Assembly: GCA_013115135.1 (NCBI GenBank)
Contig: JABANP010000267.1
Span: 1-64,000 of the forward strand
DNA: 64,000 nt
Direction: 5' to 3'
DNA from: Perkinsus olseni
Lineage: Eukaryota > Perkinsozoa > Perkinsida > Perkinsidae
The notes under the pieces were generated by a model. That model saw nothing but the letters and a program-made list of their open reading frames with translations. It made no database searches and was not told the origin of the DNA. This document shows, piece by piece, positions 44,701 through 55,703 of this stretch (the first letter of the stretch is position 1; the number at the start of each line of letters is the position of its first letter). A program made the position numbers and the translations under genes.

Positions 44701-46047
44701 GGAAGATCGGTATACCTGGACCCAACAGGGAGAAGAGGTCACATACGAAGTGGTGACGGGAATGCAATTCTTCCTGCCATCTTGGATGCAATAAAATCAG
44801 AGGGTTAACAATGATTTAGGACATACCGCACTTCACGGAATTGAAGGCAACGGACGAGCAGAAGGAAAGTGATTGAGGAAAAGTCATACCACCTCACCAA
44901 CCAGTACTCAGACACCTCACAGGCCGCCTCCTATAATCATAGCTTGCGAAGGGCTTATTACCAGCATCGATGACTCCTTTACTTTTAGCTATATCCTCAA
45001 AGTTAGCCTCGAGTATCGTATTCAAAGTCTTCTCAGCCTCCGCGATTTGGGCAGGGAGTGGTACTGGGAAAAAATCATACCACAGAGATCGATGCGATAA
45101 CGACCACAGAGCCAGTGACGGTGCCCTTCGTACTGCTCAAGACTCTGACGCCAGTGGTATCGTCCTGAGCGGCTCGTTGCTGGCCATCCGCTGCCGTCTC
45201 GTCCTTCTCCTGCTTGAAGGACTCCATCACTTCAACTCGGAAGCGCGGGCACCAACACAATCGATGAGGACCCTATCTGGAGCTCTCGAAGGAGGCCTGA
45301 CCATCACCATCCCTAAACCAGTTGGATCTGCTATCGCCACTGCTACTTTCAACGTTCATGAGGGTTCGGCATCTAACGGGATTGTCGGTGAAGGCCGCAA
45401 TGAATCCTCTCCCCTTCTGTTTCCTCTCACGGTAGAGTTCACAGGCGAACTGCTCACAGTGGGAAGTGGTGTGGGCGTTGAGGACCACCATACCGGCCAC
45501 GATCTCAGTCGTAAGTCTATTGGTGAGGAAATCCGTTACCAGTATCCTACTCGTTATCGCCAGACACCCACCGGCCAAGTACCTGGAGAATGCCGCCTCC
45601 AAGCACGAAACGAAGGAAAGTTGGTAGTAATCTTCAATGGTGGTATTGAACAAACAGAATATAAGGGCTGTGATAACGCCTACATCTCATCCCTCTGGGC
45701 TGGTGCTACATCCGCTGTGACTGGAGTAGCCCCAATGCACTCAGCCTCGCCCTCTCGAGCATTTATCACGAGGACCAGAGGCTCACCAACAGGGCGGCAG
45801 GATTGGAGGCGTCGTAGTAGTGCTGATACCTGTCTGGACAGTGAATGGCAGCTAGCGAGTATGAGCTATCCCCTACCAGCTCACACGCTCCGAGACCCTG
45901 GCCCATAACCACTAGGGCTCCTCCGCCTCCTCGGAGTTTGCCTTCTATGTGCTCGGCGATGCGGGCGTGGTACGGTAGTGGCAAGAGTGCAATGCGCGTG
46001 CCAGAGGTGGTGGCAGGGTCAGCGACGGGCGACGAAGCAGTGGACAT
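41781..46047 (-). CDS. XPF: DNA repair endonuclease XPF/ERCC4 (Rad1)
   Basis: Catalytic subunit of the XPF-ERCC1 structure-specific nuclease (nucleotide excision and crosslink repair). ATG 46047. The N-terminal helicase-like region has [60 protein letters not shown] and [20 protein letters not shown]. The middle has [12 protein letters not shown] and [14 protein letters not shown]. The nuclease domain reads [40 protein letters not shown] and [12 protein letters not shown]. The active-site GD...ERK-x3-D is intact. Then [38 protein letters not shown], and an HhH2 region ([18 protein letters not shown]...). A 50-nt intron leads to [20 protein letters not shown] and the stop at 41781. At least ten short introns occur. 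The whole family architecture is present, so it is likely functional. Confidence 0.93.
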
Positions 46048-46126
46048 GGTAACGCATCAGCAACGAGGACAGTTCTCCACCGACACCCAAGGAGCGGACA
46101 GGGAGGCAACACAAAGGCTCAATGGG

Positions 46127-46886
46127 CTACTCTGATGATGGGGACTCCTTCGAGCGAGCCACCGCGGTCACTGAGTCGATCTCGACGCCACGCCCTCCTG
46201 TAATGTCTCTGATCCACTCGTACAGCACCAATCGGCCCTGACAACAACATGGGCTCCAGCGAAGGGGCAGCAGCCGCGTGAATACATAAGACGATAAGAT
46301 GTCTGAATACCAGGCCAAGGGCCTGCCTACCGGGCACTTGTCCATCTGCAGGTAGAGTAGTACTGCCACTTTACATATATACCACAGAGGGAAGTGGAAG
46401 AGTAGAGTGCTCAGGCTGATCGGACTCTACTAGGAGGACACCTCCGAGACAAACCCAGTACCTGAGAATTGATGCCAAGGACATGGGCTGGGGTGGCCAT
46501 CACTGAAGCCATCGCTCAAGTTGCTTTCCATTGTGCTCAGGATCAGCCTCGAAGTCTCGGATGGCCCTCATGCTCCTCCTTGCAGGGTTCACCACAGCCA
46601 CAGCCGTGCTAACAGTCAATCACTTCCACGACACTGACAGCTTCTAGAGCACCTTATCACGAAGGCCCCCCAGCCGACAAGAAGGCCTCCGCTCACTACA
46701 GCCGAAGAGGACTGAGGTCAACAGACCCGGCTCAACACCGAGAAGGCCGGAGACCTTGCAGAGGACGGGGACTTCGCGGCAACGTTTGTCCAATGCTCTG
46801 AAGGTGTCCTCTAGCGAGCCTTCGTCTACAGTCTTGCTACTACCGACGGAAGCTGTCTCTGGCATTGGGGCGAGAACAAACACCAT
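46127..46886 (-). CDS. Small membrane-protein candidate, unknown
   Basis: The last exon reads GRLVLYEWIRDITGGRGVEI and ends at 46127, joined by an intron of about 90 nt to a hydrophobic stretch (HFPLWYICKVAVLLYLQMDK). Upstream coding-like pieces are MRAIRDFEADPEHNGKQLER (46560-46500) and MVFVLAPMPETASVGSSKT...EPGLLTSVLFGCS (46886-46650). They lie in order on one strand between XPF and the TBC gene, but I could not prove they form one transcript; the frames between them are not all compatible. No domain is recognised. Confidence 0.35.
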
Positions 46887-46971
46887 TGCGCGTGGAGAGG
46901 TGATTACTACACAACAGGAAGAGGGAGGGATGGAAAGGTGACAGTAGAGAGTGATGATACGATGACTATCA

Positions 46972-48516
46972 TCAACTGGGGCTGATGATGAGCTCGACAC
47001 CCTGATCTCGAGATGGTGTGGTAGTAGTAGCCCAGAGCACGGCAGCGGCAGCACAGACGATAGCCCCGAGGCAACCGGCTGCCACAGGAACAGCCCTCCT
47101 CATGTCTGTAGTGAAACCAAAACACTTGGAGCCTTTACCTGACCACAGGCCAGATAAAGTCGACGAGCGGAGGTCACTAAATGTCTTCTCACCTCCAGGC
47201 GGAGGGGTGACGAACCTTCGCTGGTCCTTCACAAGCTCCTTGGCCCTCCTCTTCTGGATGTTACCCCTGTCCTTCTCATCGGCCACTTGACACAGCAGTC
47301 TCTTGCTAAATATGCAGCTACACCGGGGCATCCGTTGGGCTGCCTTTAGCCTCAAGAGCCTCGGCAAGGGGAACACGTCCCTTACACACAGCCATACCAT
47401 ATCTATAAGGCGCTCTAGCGAGGACATATCCAAGGTTGAAGGAAGGTTTTGACAGAATTGATGGACATGGGGCATATCGAAAGGCTCCACCTGTAGTATG
47501 TCGTCTCGATTCATGATGAGGAGGCAGGCTACATAATAGTAGATAACCGCCGGATGGCTCGACAGCAAGGAGTCCATCAGCCTCTGCGACATCTCCAGTG
47601 TTGGCAAGTTGTGGGCCATCCAGGTGAGGACCCAAGGGACGGCGAAGTGGGGGGATTGGATATCCGCCTTGCAGAGGGCTTGATAGAGGTCGGGGTCGAG
47701 GGCCTGTAAGAGGGCAAAGGAAAGGTCTAGGCCCGGGAGGAGGGCGTATTGGAAGGGATAAAAGCATAAGTCCGAGAGGTAGAACAGACACAGGCGATCC
47801 AGCATAGCACAACAGCGAGAGGTACCTGATGATGATGAGTTGGGGGAAGAGCGGTAGGCAGGGGATAGCCTACTGGGCTCCACTTCAAGGAGTGCCAACG
47901 CTATATCATGAAGGCCTTGGTAGTAGTGTAGATGGCCTTCGTGTCTGCCAACTACGTCCACCAATACCGCAGCCAAGGCCCGCTGCTTCCTCTTCCGTAT
48001 ACTCAGGCCGCATGGCCGAGCCCTGGCCCCTCCAGGAGTTGCCGCTTCTCGCAACGTCTCTACTGATGACAGGGTAGGACTTCTCTACCTCCTGTAGTGA
48101 GGGGAGCTCTCCCTCCTCTTCTCGTGCCGGTGAGGACTCCGCCGCCGAGAGCCCAAGCAAGGCTGACCACACGCTACGACGTATACTGGAGTTGACGAAC
48201 CCGAAGGGGGAGTGGGCCAACACTTGGAGCTCATGGAGGTCGATGACAGGCTCAGCTGCGAGGGCACGGAAGATCCGCTGTATCTGTAATAAGAGGGAAT
48301 CTTTGGACCGCAAGGTCTGCCCTTGTCCAACCTGTTGCTGTCGGCGTTTCTTCACGGTTCCCGGGCCCATGGCAGCGTGGGAAGCCCTACTGGAGCCTCG
48401 CAGGAGGGCCTCGTAGGGGGGCACCTCTGCCTTGGGGGAGGCTGTTGTGGAGTCGCTGCTGTCGTCCACCGCCGCATAGTGTCGTCTACGAGGTGGGGAC
48501 ATGGTGAAGGGCATCT
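46972..48516 (-). CDS. TBC-domain Rab GTPase-activating protein, TBC1D20/Gyp8-like
   Basis: A RabGAP that stimulates GTP hydrolysis on Rabs. Start probably ATG 48516 (MPFTMSPPRRRHYAAVDDSS), with open frame up to 48697. A disordered N-terminus precedes the TBC domain: LHELQVLAHSPFGFVNSSIR, RRSVWSALLGLSAAE, then PVISRDVARS with the I-x2-D-x2-R arginine finger, and HLHYYQGLHDIALALLEVEP with the YxQG glutamine finger. FQYALLPGLDLSFALLQALD and AVPWVLTWMAHNLPTLEMSQ complete it. The C-terminus has a lone hydrophobic helix (AVPVAAGCLGAIVCAAAAVL) before a short tail, ending at 46972. That tail anchor is diagnostic of TBC1D20, which sits on the ER and acts on Rab1/Rab18. Between the two fingers (about 48060-48005) the frame shifts by +1. 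Confidence 0.88.
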
Positions 48517-48715
48517 CTTGAAAAAACTGTGGCATAAACCGATGGAACAACGACCCGTCGACAAGACTCAACACGATAGTCCAAGCTGGCCTACAAGACG
48601 GTTCAAGAAGGGTGCAAAATGGGGTAGTTGATGATAACGACAATGACGATCTGGGCGGCCTCGCATGGTCCAACAGTAGAAGGCCCAGCCCTGACACTAA
48701 ACGTGGATGCTGTCA

Positions 48716-50378
48716 TCAATGCAACTGATACAAAGTTGATGAAGATGGCCTTGAATTAACAGCCTTGGCAACCATCTTCATGTAGTCCCATCGTAGTAGT
48801 ATTTTGCCATGGTCTATGCCGTCCAATATGATAGTCTTGACCCCTCCTCTCACAGTACACTCGGCATAGACATCCTTCACAGGCACCACATGATCTCTTT
48901 CGGAGAGGAAGACTACTGAGCCCCTCGGGGAGCTCACAGGGGAACATCACACACTGCATCCAGAAGAAGTTCCGGAAGAGGCAACAGGCTATGCCCATCT
49001 CCTGCGAGGCTATGTACCGGAGAACTTGGCAAAGGGACGAACAGGCCTCTTATAGAGGAAGTTGGCGCAGACGTCAGGTAGCTGTAGATGGATACTCACT
49101 GGATCCACCAATACCACACGGCAGTGGGAATACAGATCGGGGCAGTAGTGCCTGAGCCACGCTATAGTGAAAGTGCCGAAGGAGTGGCCAGCCAAGCAGA
49201 GGCGTTGATGACCTTCAGGAACGCCATGTCGTCTGAGGGCACACTCAACGCCCTCAGCGTACTCCTCTGCTGGGATAACCTCAGCCCAGGGGTCCATCGA
49301 TACCCAGGGCAGCTCGAAGAGGAAGTGCGTCCCTGCTGTGAAGGTGGGTAGGAAAGGCATGTAGGTGGTGACTCCAATGCCCAGGCCATGGAAGAACACT
49401 AAGGCCTCCTCGCCTGCCTTCTCAGTACGGCTTCTCTTGTACCAGTAGGTTACCTTACCCATACGATAGTGACGGTAACCCAGCAAGCGCAAGCCTATGG
49501 ACCCCAGGAGCTTCAAGCCTTTGATGGCGAGGTAGAATACAAATGGTCTATGGACAGCCATCACCGGATCTAGAGTCTGACGATTGATCTTAACCTGAGA
49601 CTGCCCTATCGAAGCCCGTCGATGGAGAAGATACTACATCGCCCCTGCCTGGCTTTATAGGGAAGCTATGATCCCTTGCCACACGCTCCTTCACAGTCTC
49701 CACCCACTGTAGCTCCGACGAGTCCAGTGCCTGGGAGAAGGCCACCATGAGGTACTTTGTGCGAGGTTGGTGATGACCTCCAGATGCTTGTAGTAGAAGG
49801 CCCAGGCGAAGAACTCGGATATATTCTCATCTCGGAGGTCCTCCTGCTCCACCCCTGGCTCGAACCTGCAGCACCATCATCAGCCTCGAGACCAGTACTA
49901 CCGACTATCGACGACAGATTATGGACGAATTTAATAGTCGAGAGAGCCCAACCTACGTAGGGCCATTGATTCGAAAGTCTTACTGTTCTCAAGACAACTT
50001 TCTGAGCCGAATGTACGAGTAGTTTAGCGACTCTACAGTTTTCCCTAAGATTCCCAATTCTCCCATAGCTGCCAGCAGAGTGTTCCCGCCGTCCTCGCTA
50101 CTACTACCATCCCTTCAAGAGGCGCCACAGCCCTTCAGGATGCCGCTTTAGCATCTCAGTCACCTTCTCCAGCACATAATCTCGATGGCCATCCGGTACT
50201 TCAGGCACCACTGCCGGGGTCTCACTCTGCCTGGCTACATGCCTGCGGTACCTACCTACCCGATACCACACCAACCTACCCACCACTACTACTACCAGAT
50301 ATAGAACAACACCTCGGCCAGTGCCCAGAGAACCACTATGAAAGGCAGCAGTGTACGCTTCCAGGAAGCCACTACCAT
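48716..50378 (-). CDS. Alpha/beta hydrolase with N-terminal membrane helix (paralog A)
   Basis: Predicted serine hydrolase. N-terminal exon (ATG about 50378) LLPFIVVLWALAEVLFYIW is a membrane helix. The next exon RYRRHVARQSETPAVVPEVP ends WRLLKG, then RFEPGVEQEDLRDENISEFF and LDSSELQWVETVKERVARDH. The hydrolase core has EEALVFFHGLGIGVTTYMPF (oxyanion HG), LCLAGHSFGTFTIAWLRHYC (nucleophile Ser in GHSFG), VVLVDPVSIHLQLPDVCANF, then VVFLSERDHVVPV (acid) and LDGIDHGKILL (catalytic His), ending at 48716. The triad is complete. Two compensating frame breaks appear, one base lost near 49020 and one gained near 48925, judged against paralog B. The substrate is unknown; fungal and oomycete relatives are lipase-like membrane hydrolases. 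Confidence 0.8.
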
Positions 50379-50622
50379 CGCCACATTGATGATGATAGAC
50401 CTACCCACTAGGCCCAGCTGTAACGAATCCAGTCCCTGTGACGACTGCTCAACACGACAGAGTTAATCGATAGTAGAATAAAAATGGCAACTACTCCTAC
50501 TACCAATAGTGACGGATGCTGCTGGTGGTGAAACTGCTATAGGAAATTCATAATACAAAAGGGGGCAGCATATAAAATGATGAAGGGAAGGCCGATTGTT
50601 ATACATAGTAGACAGTGAGGAT

Positions 50623-52408
50623 TTACTGCGCATTGAGGACCTTAGTGACCTCTCTGAGATACTCAGGTACACCAAGATACCACCCATGGTCTATGCCCTT
50701 CAACAGCCTAGTATCCACCCCAGCTCGTTGGCAGCCAGTATAAACATCATGTACTGGCACTACATGGTCGTACTCAGATAGGAATACAGTAGTATCCTCC
50801 GGTAGTTCTTCCAGGGAAGATAACAGACTGCATCCAGAAGAAGTCCCTATGCAGAGGAGCAGGCTATGCCCAGCTCCTCAGAGGCAATGTAACGTAAAAA
50901 GCGCATGAAGAAGCGACGAGGCTTACGGTAGAGGAAGTTCAAGCAGACATCCGGTAGGTTGAGGTAAATGCAGACAGGGTCCACCAATACCACCCTACTA
51001 CGATCGAAGACGTCAGGGCAGTGACGCTTGATCCATACTACGGGCAGACTGCCAAAGGAATGGCCAGCCAAGCACACCCTCTGGGTGTCGCTTACGCCGC
51101 GATCCTTGAGGGCCATCTTAACATCAACAGCATACTCGTCATCAGGAATAACTTCTGCTAGAGGGTTCATCGATATCCAGGGCATCTCGAAGAGGAATTG
51201 GGTGGGCTGGTGCAACTTGAATAACATGGTGAGATAGGTGACGAGACCGATACCAATACCATGGAAGAATACGAAGACCTCTTGGGAGCTCTCACCCTGG
51301 TCCAACAAGGTCTCCTCTAAAGCTGGCTGAGACCGGTACCAGTACTTTACCCTACCACTACTGTAATGGTGATAGCCTCTAAGACGCAGTATAGCAGCAC
51401 CGAAGGCCTTAGCTAGGTAGACACCACAATAGAACGATAAGGGATGGTAGTTGGACACTATTGGATCGATGGTGTTACGCACAGTCTTAACCTGATACCA
51501 GCACAACAGCTGTCGCTAGGGAGGGAATGATCAGTGGATGATGATGCTACATCAGCTCTGCCTGGCTTAGGACTGTATCCATACTTATCATAGATCTTGC
51601 CCTTAGCCTTCTCAACCCAACGCCATTCCGATGCAGTGAGATCCTGAAGGGAAGTGCCTGTCGGCTACACGACGCCACTGTGGTTGTTACAGCAGTGTCC
51701 TTATAACAAAAGGCCCACGCTAACATCTCGTTCAAATTGTCTTGTCGTAGATCTTGCTGTGCTATACTTGGATAAAACCTGAGAATGATAATCAGACAAC
51801 CGGCATCATAATGAGAGCCCTCGGAGCGAGTTCAAGTATCTCCCTCAGCAGTACTCCTAGTGGACCATCGCTCCCAAAGATATGAGCTGGCTTCACAGTG
51901 CCACCCGTAGCGAACGGTAGCTAATCAAGAGCCCAGCTGCCTTCTTTTACTACCATCCCTTCAGCAACCGCCACACTCCATCTGGGTAATACTGCCCCAG
52001 ATCCAATACATGATTGAAAACAAAGTCTCGTTGCTCGCTCGACACCACGGGTATGACAGCGGGTGTAGCATTACGGAGAGCTAAACGACGTCGGTACCTT
52101 ACACAGGAAAGGGGCTCGATAGAGGAGAGGGGATGGTAGTCAGGCGAGGACGAGGTACCATAAGGAGGTAACTGCCCTCAGCAGCTGCAGCCCAGAGTGG
52201 GAGGAATTTGACAACGTAACCCATAGTGAAAAGAAGAGCACTGTCACTACTACTATTACCAGATGTAGGCCATCCCTTCGGCCAGGGCCCATAATAATAT
52301 GAACCCAACTACCATAGTAGGTAGGAGTGTATGTTGATGGTAGTCAGAAGGAAGCACGCCCTCCTCCAGGAGTTGCTCATCTCCCAGTTGACCTTGCACG
52401 TCTGACAT
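50623..52408 (-). CDS. Alpha/beta hydrolase with N-terminal membrane helix (paralog B)
   Basis: Tandem copy of the neighbouring hydrolase, same strand and exon order. ATG 52408 gives MSDVQGQLGDEQLLEEGVLP, then the helix TMVVGFILLWALAEGMAYIW. RYRRRLALRNATPAVIPVVS, WRLLKG, RFYPSIAQQDLRQDNLNEML and ASEWRWVEKAKGKIYDKYG follow. The core is EVFVFFHGIGIGLVTYLTML and VCLAGHSFGSLPVVWIKRHC (Ser nucleophile), then VVLVDPVCIYLNLPDVCLNF, VFLSEYDHVVPVHDVY and LLKGIDHGWYLGVPEY, with the stop at 50623. Two extra bases (near 50850, at GCATAGGGA, and near 50822, at TTCCCTGG) break the frame between the conserved FLRYIASEE and FLSEYDH parts. This may be a decaying copy or an assembly artefact. All triad residues are still encoded. 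Confidence 0.78.
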
Positions 52409-52504
52409 TATTTCTGTAATAGACTTATCTATCACAAGGCAGTCTCCTACCACAACACCCTCCCAACGCCACATCCATCACTCAATAGAAACGTTCCGAG
52501 GACA

Positions 52505-53271
52505 TCAGCCATCACTACGGTTAGACGTCCGGCGTGGCCGCTTGGCCTGGTGGTCTTCGGTATCCTCAGGGAGCCCCATAGGTCCGACCATGTCCTCCTC
52601 CTTAACCTCATCGGAGCCGAGCACAAACTTAACAACATTATGAGCCGCCTCCAGGGTCTGAAATGATAAGACGAGCGTATACCCAGCTGTATCCACTTGG
52701 TAGTAGTACCTCCTCACTAACGTTAGGGACCGACTCAATAGCAGTGTATACGTAAACATCACTATTAGCGCACAGCTTGGTGTTGTTGAGAAGCTCACAG
52801 GAGCACTGATGAGGCAGGCCGTGGCTGTTGAGGAGATCTAGGGCCTACGATGGGAGATGAGTGAGGGGAGATGATCTCGGGCTATTACCTTGGGTATCCG
52901 ATCTTGACGAAGGTTACTAGTATGCAACTCATCCACAAGATACGAGCTCAACCTCTTGAAAAGATTCTCCCTGAGAGGATACTCAGTGGCAACTCCCTAT
53001 AACCTGTCCCCGTACATTCTCAGTTTATCATGTGAGGGTTCCTCCTCCTCCACAGGCCCCACTGCAGCCCTCGGCGAGCCGCCGCCCTCAGAGCTCCCTG
53101 GACTCGATGGCGATGATGACGCTAGTACAGCCGCCTTCTCCTGGCTAGCAGCATTAACAACTCCGTCCCTCATGCCTTTACTACCTCCTCTAACCTCTTC
53201 CTCTCCTCATCCAGTATCTCCATCACCTCCCAGTTCAACAGCTCATGCTCGCAGGCGTCCAATACTCGCAT
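52505..53271 (-). CDS. RNA polymerase III subunit RPC9/CRCP-like (Rpb4 fold)
   Basis: ATG 53271 gives MRVLDACEHELLNWEVMEIL then DEERKRLEE, matching the L-x-N-x-E-V-x-x-x-L start of RPC9/Rpc17. An Ala/Ser/Glu-rich insert follows (about 53200-53030). The second half reads LFKRLSSYLVDELHTSNLRQ and RIPKALDLLNSHGLPHQ, then LNNTKLCANSDVYVYTAIES and VPNVSEETLEAAHNVVKFVL. The order helix, L-N-x-x-x, helix with I-E-S, fits the Rpb4/RPC9 HRDC-like domain. An intron of 52 nt joins SEE to TLEAAH. The C-terminus adds an acidic/basic tail (DEVKEEDMVGPMGL...). RPC9 heterodimerises with RPC8 at the Pol III stalk. The match is by pattern only and moderate. It is divergent from REX4, starts 126 bp apart. Confidence 0.5.
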
Positions 53272-53397
53272 GCCAACAACAACAACAACGACAAGGTTGT
53301 GGTTTGAGAAAGTTGGCACTCTTGGCTCAACTTGCCTATCTTGCGTTTCCTCAACGCCATCATCTCCTCTGCATCTTGCATCCCTATTCCTCTTACC
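53272..53397. promoter_or_regulatory. Short bidirectional intergenic region
   Basis: 126 bp separate the start codons of the divergent RPC9-like (minus) and REX4 (plus) genes, so both promoters must fit here or inside the genes. It includes an AACAACAACAACAACGACAA run at 53276-53295. No TATA box is evident. Confidence 0.5.
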
Positions 53398-54773
53398 ATG
53401 CCTTACAAGCCCCGTAACAGTCGCGGTAAGAAGGGTGAGGAGGGCAGTAGTGGCTCATCATGGGACAAGGTTAAACAGAACATCAAAACACGGCCAGGCA
53501 GGCGTCAACAGCATGAGGTAGGAGCTCTCGTTACACCAGTGATGTCACCATCATTAATATAGGTTAAGGTCGCTAAGGCCCCTCTGAGACCTCGTCAGCT
53601 GATGGCCTCTAGCACCTTCCCTTCCACCAAAGATATAGTCGCTATTGATTGCGAAATGGTTGGTACTGGCCCTGAAGGGAAGGAGAGTATCCTAGCTCGA
53701 GCCAGCATCGTCAACTACTTCGGCAAGGTACTAGGAAGGCAATCGTCCACTGGCAGTAAGTTCTCTCTACAGGTGCTACTGGATGCGTTGGTAAGGCCTA
53801 CTAAGAAGGTTACCGACTATCGTACTCAAGTCACGGGGTTGGATGAGGCGACTCTTAGTAGACTTGGGCAGCCTGCTGAGGAAGTGAAGGCAAAGGCTGC
53901 TAGTATACTACTCAACCAGAAGGTTGTTGTTGGCCATGCTATACACCATGACCTCGAGGTCAGTGCTCGGTGGTGTCTGTCGTGTCACCCCACGCTGGTC
54001 CGCGTCAGATCCTCGATCTCAAGGACAAGATAGACTCTATACTTATCCGTGATACCAGTATATACCCTGGCCTTCGACCAGAGGGGCTAACCACGAAGGT
54101 GCCCAGCCTGAAGAAGTAATGGTGTGGTATGAGTATTTTCTCTTCATCCTCAACCTAGGTTAACTGAGCTTTACCTGGATCGTAAGATTCAGACGGGAGC
54201 TCATAGCTCTGTAGAGGACGCCCGATGTACACTAATGTTGTATAAGTTGAAGAAGGATGGATGGGAAGAGGAGGTAGTAGACAAGAGGGGGAGGGGTTTG
54301 GAGGGTGGTTGTTAGGTTAAGAAAACCTATCGGATACGAGTCCATGATAAGTCCAAGGACTCTCGGGGTAAGGTGGAGGCGAAGAAGGAGGTGCCTACGC
54401 CTAAGGTGCAGCAGACGAAGAAACGACGGCTGTCGATTGACGATGAGGTTGTGAAGGAAGAGGAAGGAGATGAGGAGGGAGGAGAGGAAGAAATGGATGA
54501 TGATGATGTGGGGTCAGAGGGCAGTATAATAGAGGAGAGGGCTGGAGGTAGGGCGTACTGCTGAGATGTCTACTGAGTTGGCCCTCTCCCTCAGTTGTGG
54601 ACTCTGGTGAGAGCCCCGAGGAGGTGGCCAAGATCTGTGGGAAGAACGGTGACGAGGAGGCGGAGATCTTAGCAGCCTTCAAGGACCTTGCTAGCATGCG
54701 AGAGGAGTTTGCATTCCAGAAACCCAAGGCTAGCAACAAGAGGAAGAAGCGGAAGCAAGGAGATGAGCAGTAA
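53398..54773 (+). CDS. REX4: REX4-type RNA exonuclease (DEDDh family)
   Basis: A 3'-5' exonuclease of the REXO4/Rex4 group linked to pre-rRNA processing. ATG 53398 gives a basic N-terminus (MPYKPRNSRGKKGEE...). Exo I is DIVAIDCEMVGTGPEGK (D-x-E), then ARASIVNYFGK. A 45-nt intron (53728-53772) joins VLLDALVRPTKKVTDYRTQV. Exo II is VVVGHAIHHDLE. A 51-nt intron leads to DSILIRDTSIYPGLRPEG, then LTELYLDRKIQTGAHSSVED and ARCTLMLYKLKKDGW (Exo III, His and Asp). The acidic C-terminal region (KEEEGDEEGGEEEMDDDD) and a Lys-rich tail end at 54773. All four DEDD acids and the His are visible, so it is likely active, in the nucleolus. Six exons, introns 38-60 nt. Confidence 0.92.
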
Positions 54774-54904
54774 CGCTCTCCGCAGAGCCTTCCAAAACGT
54801 ACTTGTTTCTTTCACGCATCGAGTACTTGCGCTCATGGGATGCATAATTAAGTGGCGCGTGACGGAGTTCTCAGTTTTGTGAGGTGCTCCTTTCCCGACT
54901 ATCA

Positions 54905-55528
54905 ATGTCAACCTCCCAACGTTTTGCCTTCTCCTTCCTTCGGGATGGCCTCAAGTTCCGAGCGGGCAGACTGTACGACACCTTCTGGTACTCCCAGAGT
55001 AACCTCAAGTGGGTACTGGTCTTCGGCTACCCAGGTAAGCAGCCCCTCCCCCTCTTCCTCTCACTCCTGCTGTCCCTCAGCCCTCCTCTTCTGGGTGCGC
55101 TGGCGTGCTGATCATCAGTATAAGTACCGGGTGTATGTAGCTGATAGTAATGTTACCCCCGATACTACCAAGAAGGTGCCCGTGTGGGGTAAGGAGTATG
55201 GTGCATGGAGTAACGGTAAGCCTGTGTACCAACAGGCCACAGCCACGGTTCAGGTCAGTACCACTCCTCCCCCTACTCATCCATTGTAGTGTTCATCTTG
55301 TATAGGACCTGAAGGCTGCTGTGTATGGCGGTAAGGATAAGGTGCCAGAATCGGTCAGGGCCGGCTGCCATGGTCGCATGTTCGAGGATACCGATAACCT
55401 AGCCCTTGCCGTAATACCACCACCATCATCACCGAGCAATATACCCGTCTCAGGTCCGATCCTTCTGTAAGCGGGACCCCATGATTGTCTTCTGGGACGA
55501 GGTCACCGCACAGAAGCAAGTGGCGTGA
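54905..55528 (+). CDS. Small single-pass membrane protein, unknown
   Basis: ATG 54905 gives MSTSQRFAFSFLRDGLKFRA. A 46-nt intron joins LKWVLVFGYP to ALLFWVRWRADHQYKYRVYV, making one membrane helix (NLKWVLVFGYPALLFWVRW) followed by VTPDTTKKVPVWGKEYGAWS. After a second intron comes DLKAAVYGGKDKVPESVRAG, then a third of about 43 nt before VRSFCKRDPMIVFWDEVTAQ, with the stop at 55528. The roughly 165-residue product splices perfectly in frame, so the gene model is firm. The N-terminus resembles a mitochondrial or ER single-helix protein. No family is recognised. Confidence 0.65.
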
Positions 55529-55703
55529 GCTGCTGGAGGCATCGGACGAGGCCTCGTAGTCTATCAAGACAACAGCAGCAGCGGGCGAATAGTAGCATTA
55601 TTGATGCTGATCCACCGGGATGCTCTTTTTCTTCACGCTTCTTATAGTTGTTGTGTTTGTAACTTCTCCCTACGGGTGAACTCCTCTCGTGCAGCATTGC
55701 TGT

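Noticed and set aside
47318..47812. 164-codon minus frame rich in Pro/Leu
   Set aside because: It overlaps the TBC domain in another frame and has no family features.
46119..52408. Idea that the +1 breaks prove programmed frameshifting at AGG/CCC codons
   Set aside because: In-frame AGG and CCC codons are read normally in nearby genes such as XPF and REX4, and one-base losses also occur, so assembly error is the simpler explanation; kept only as a testable note.
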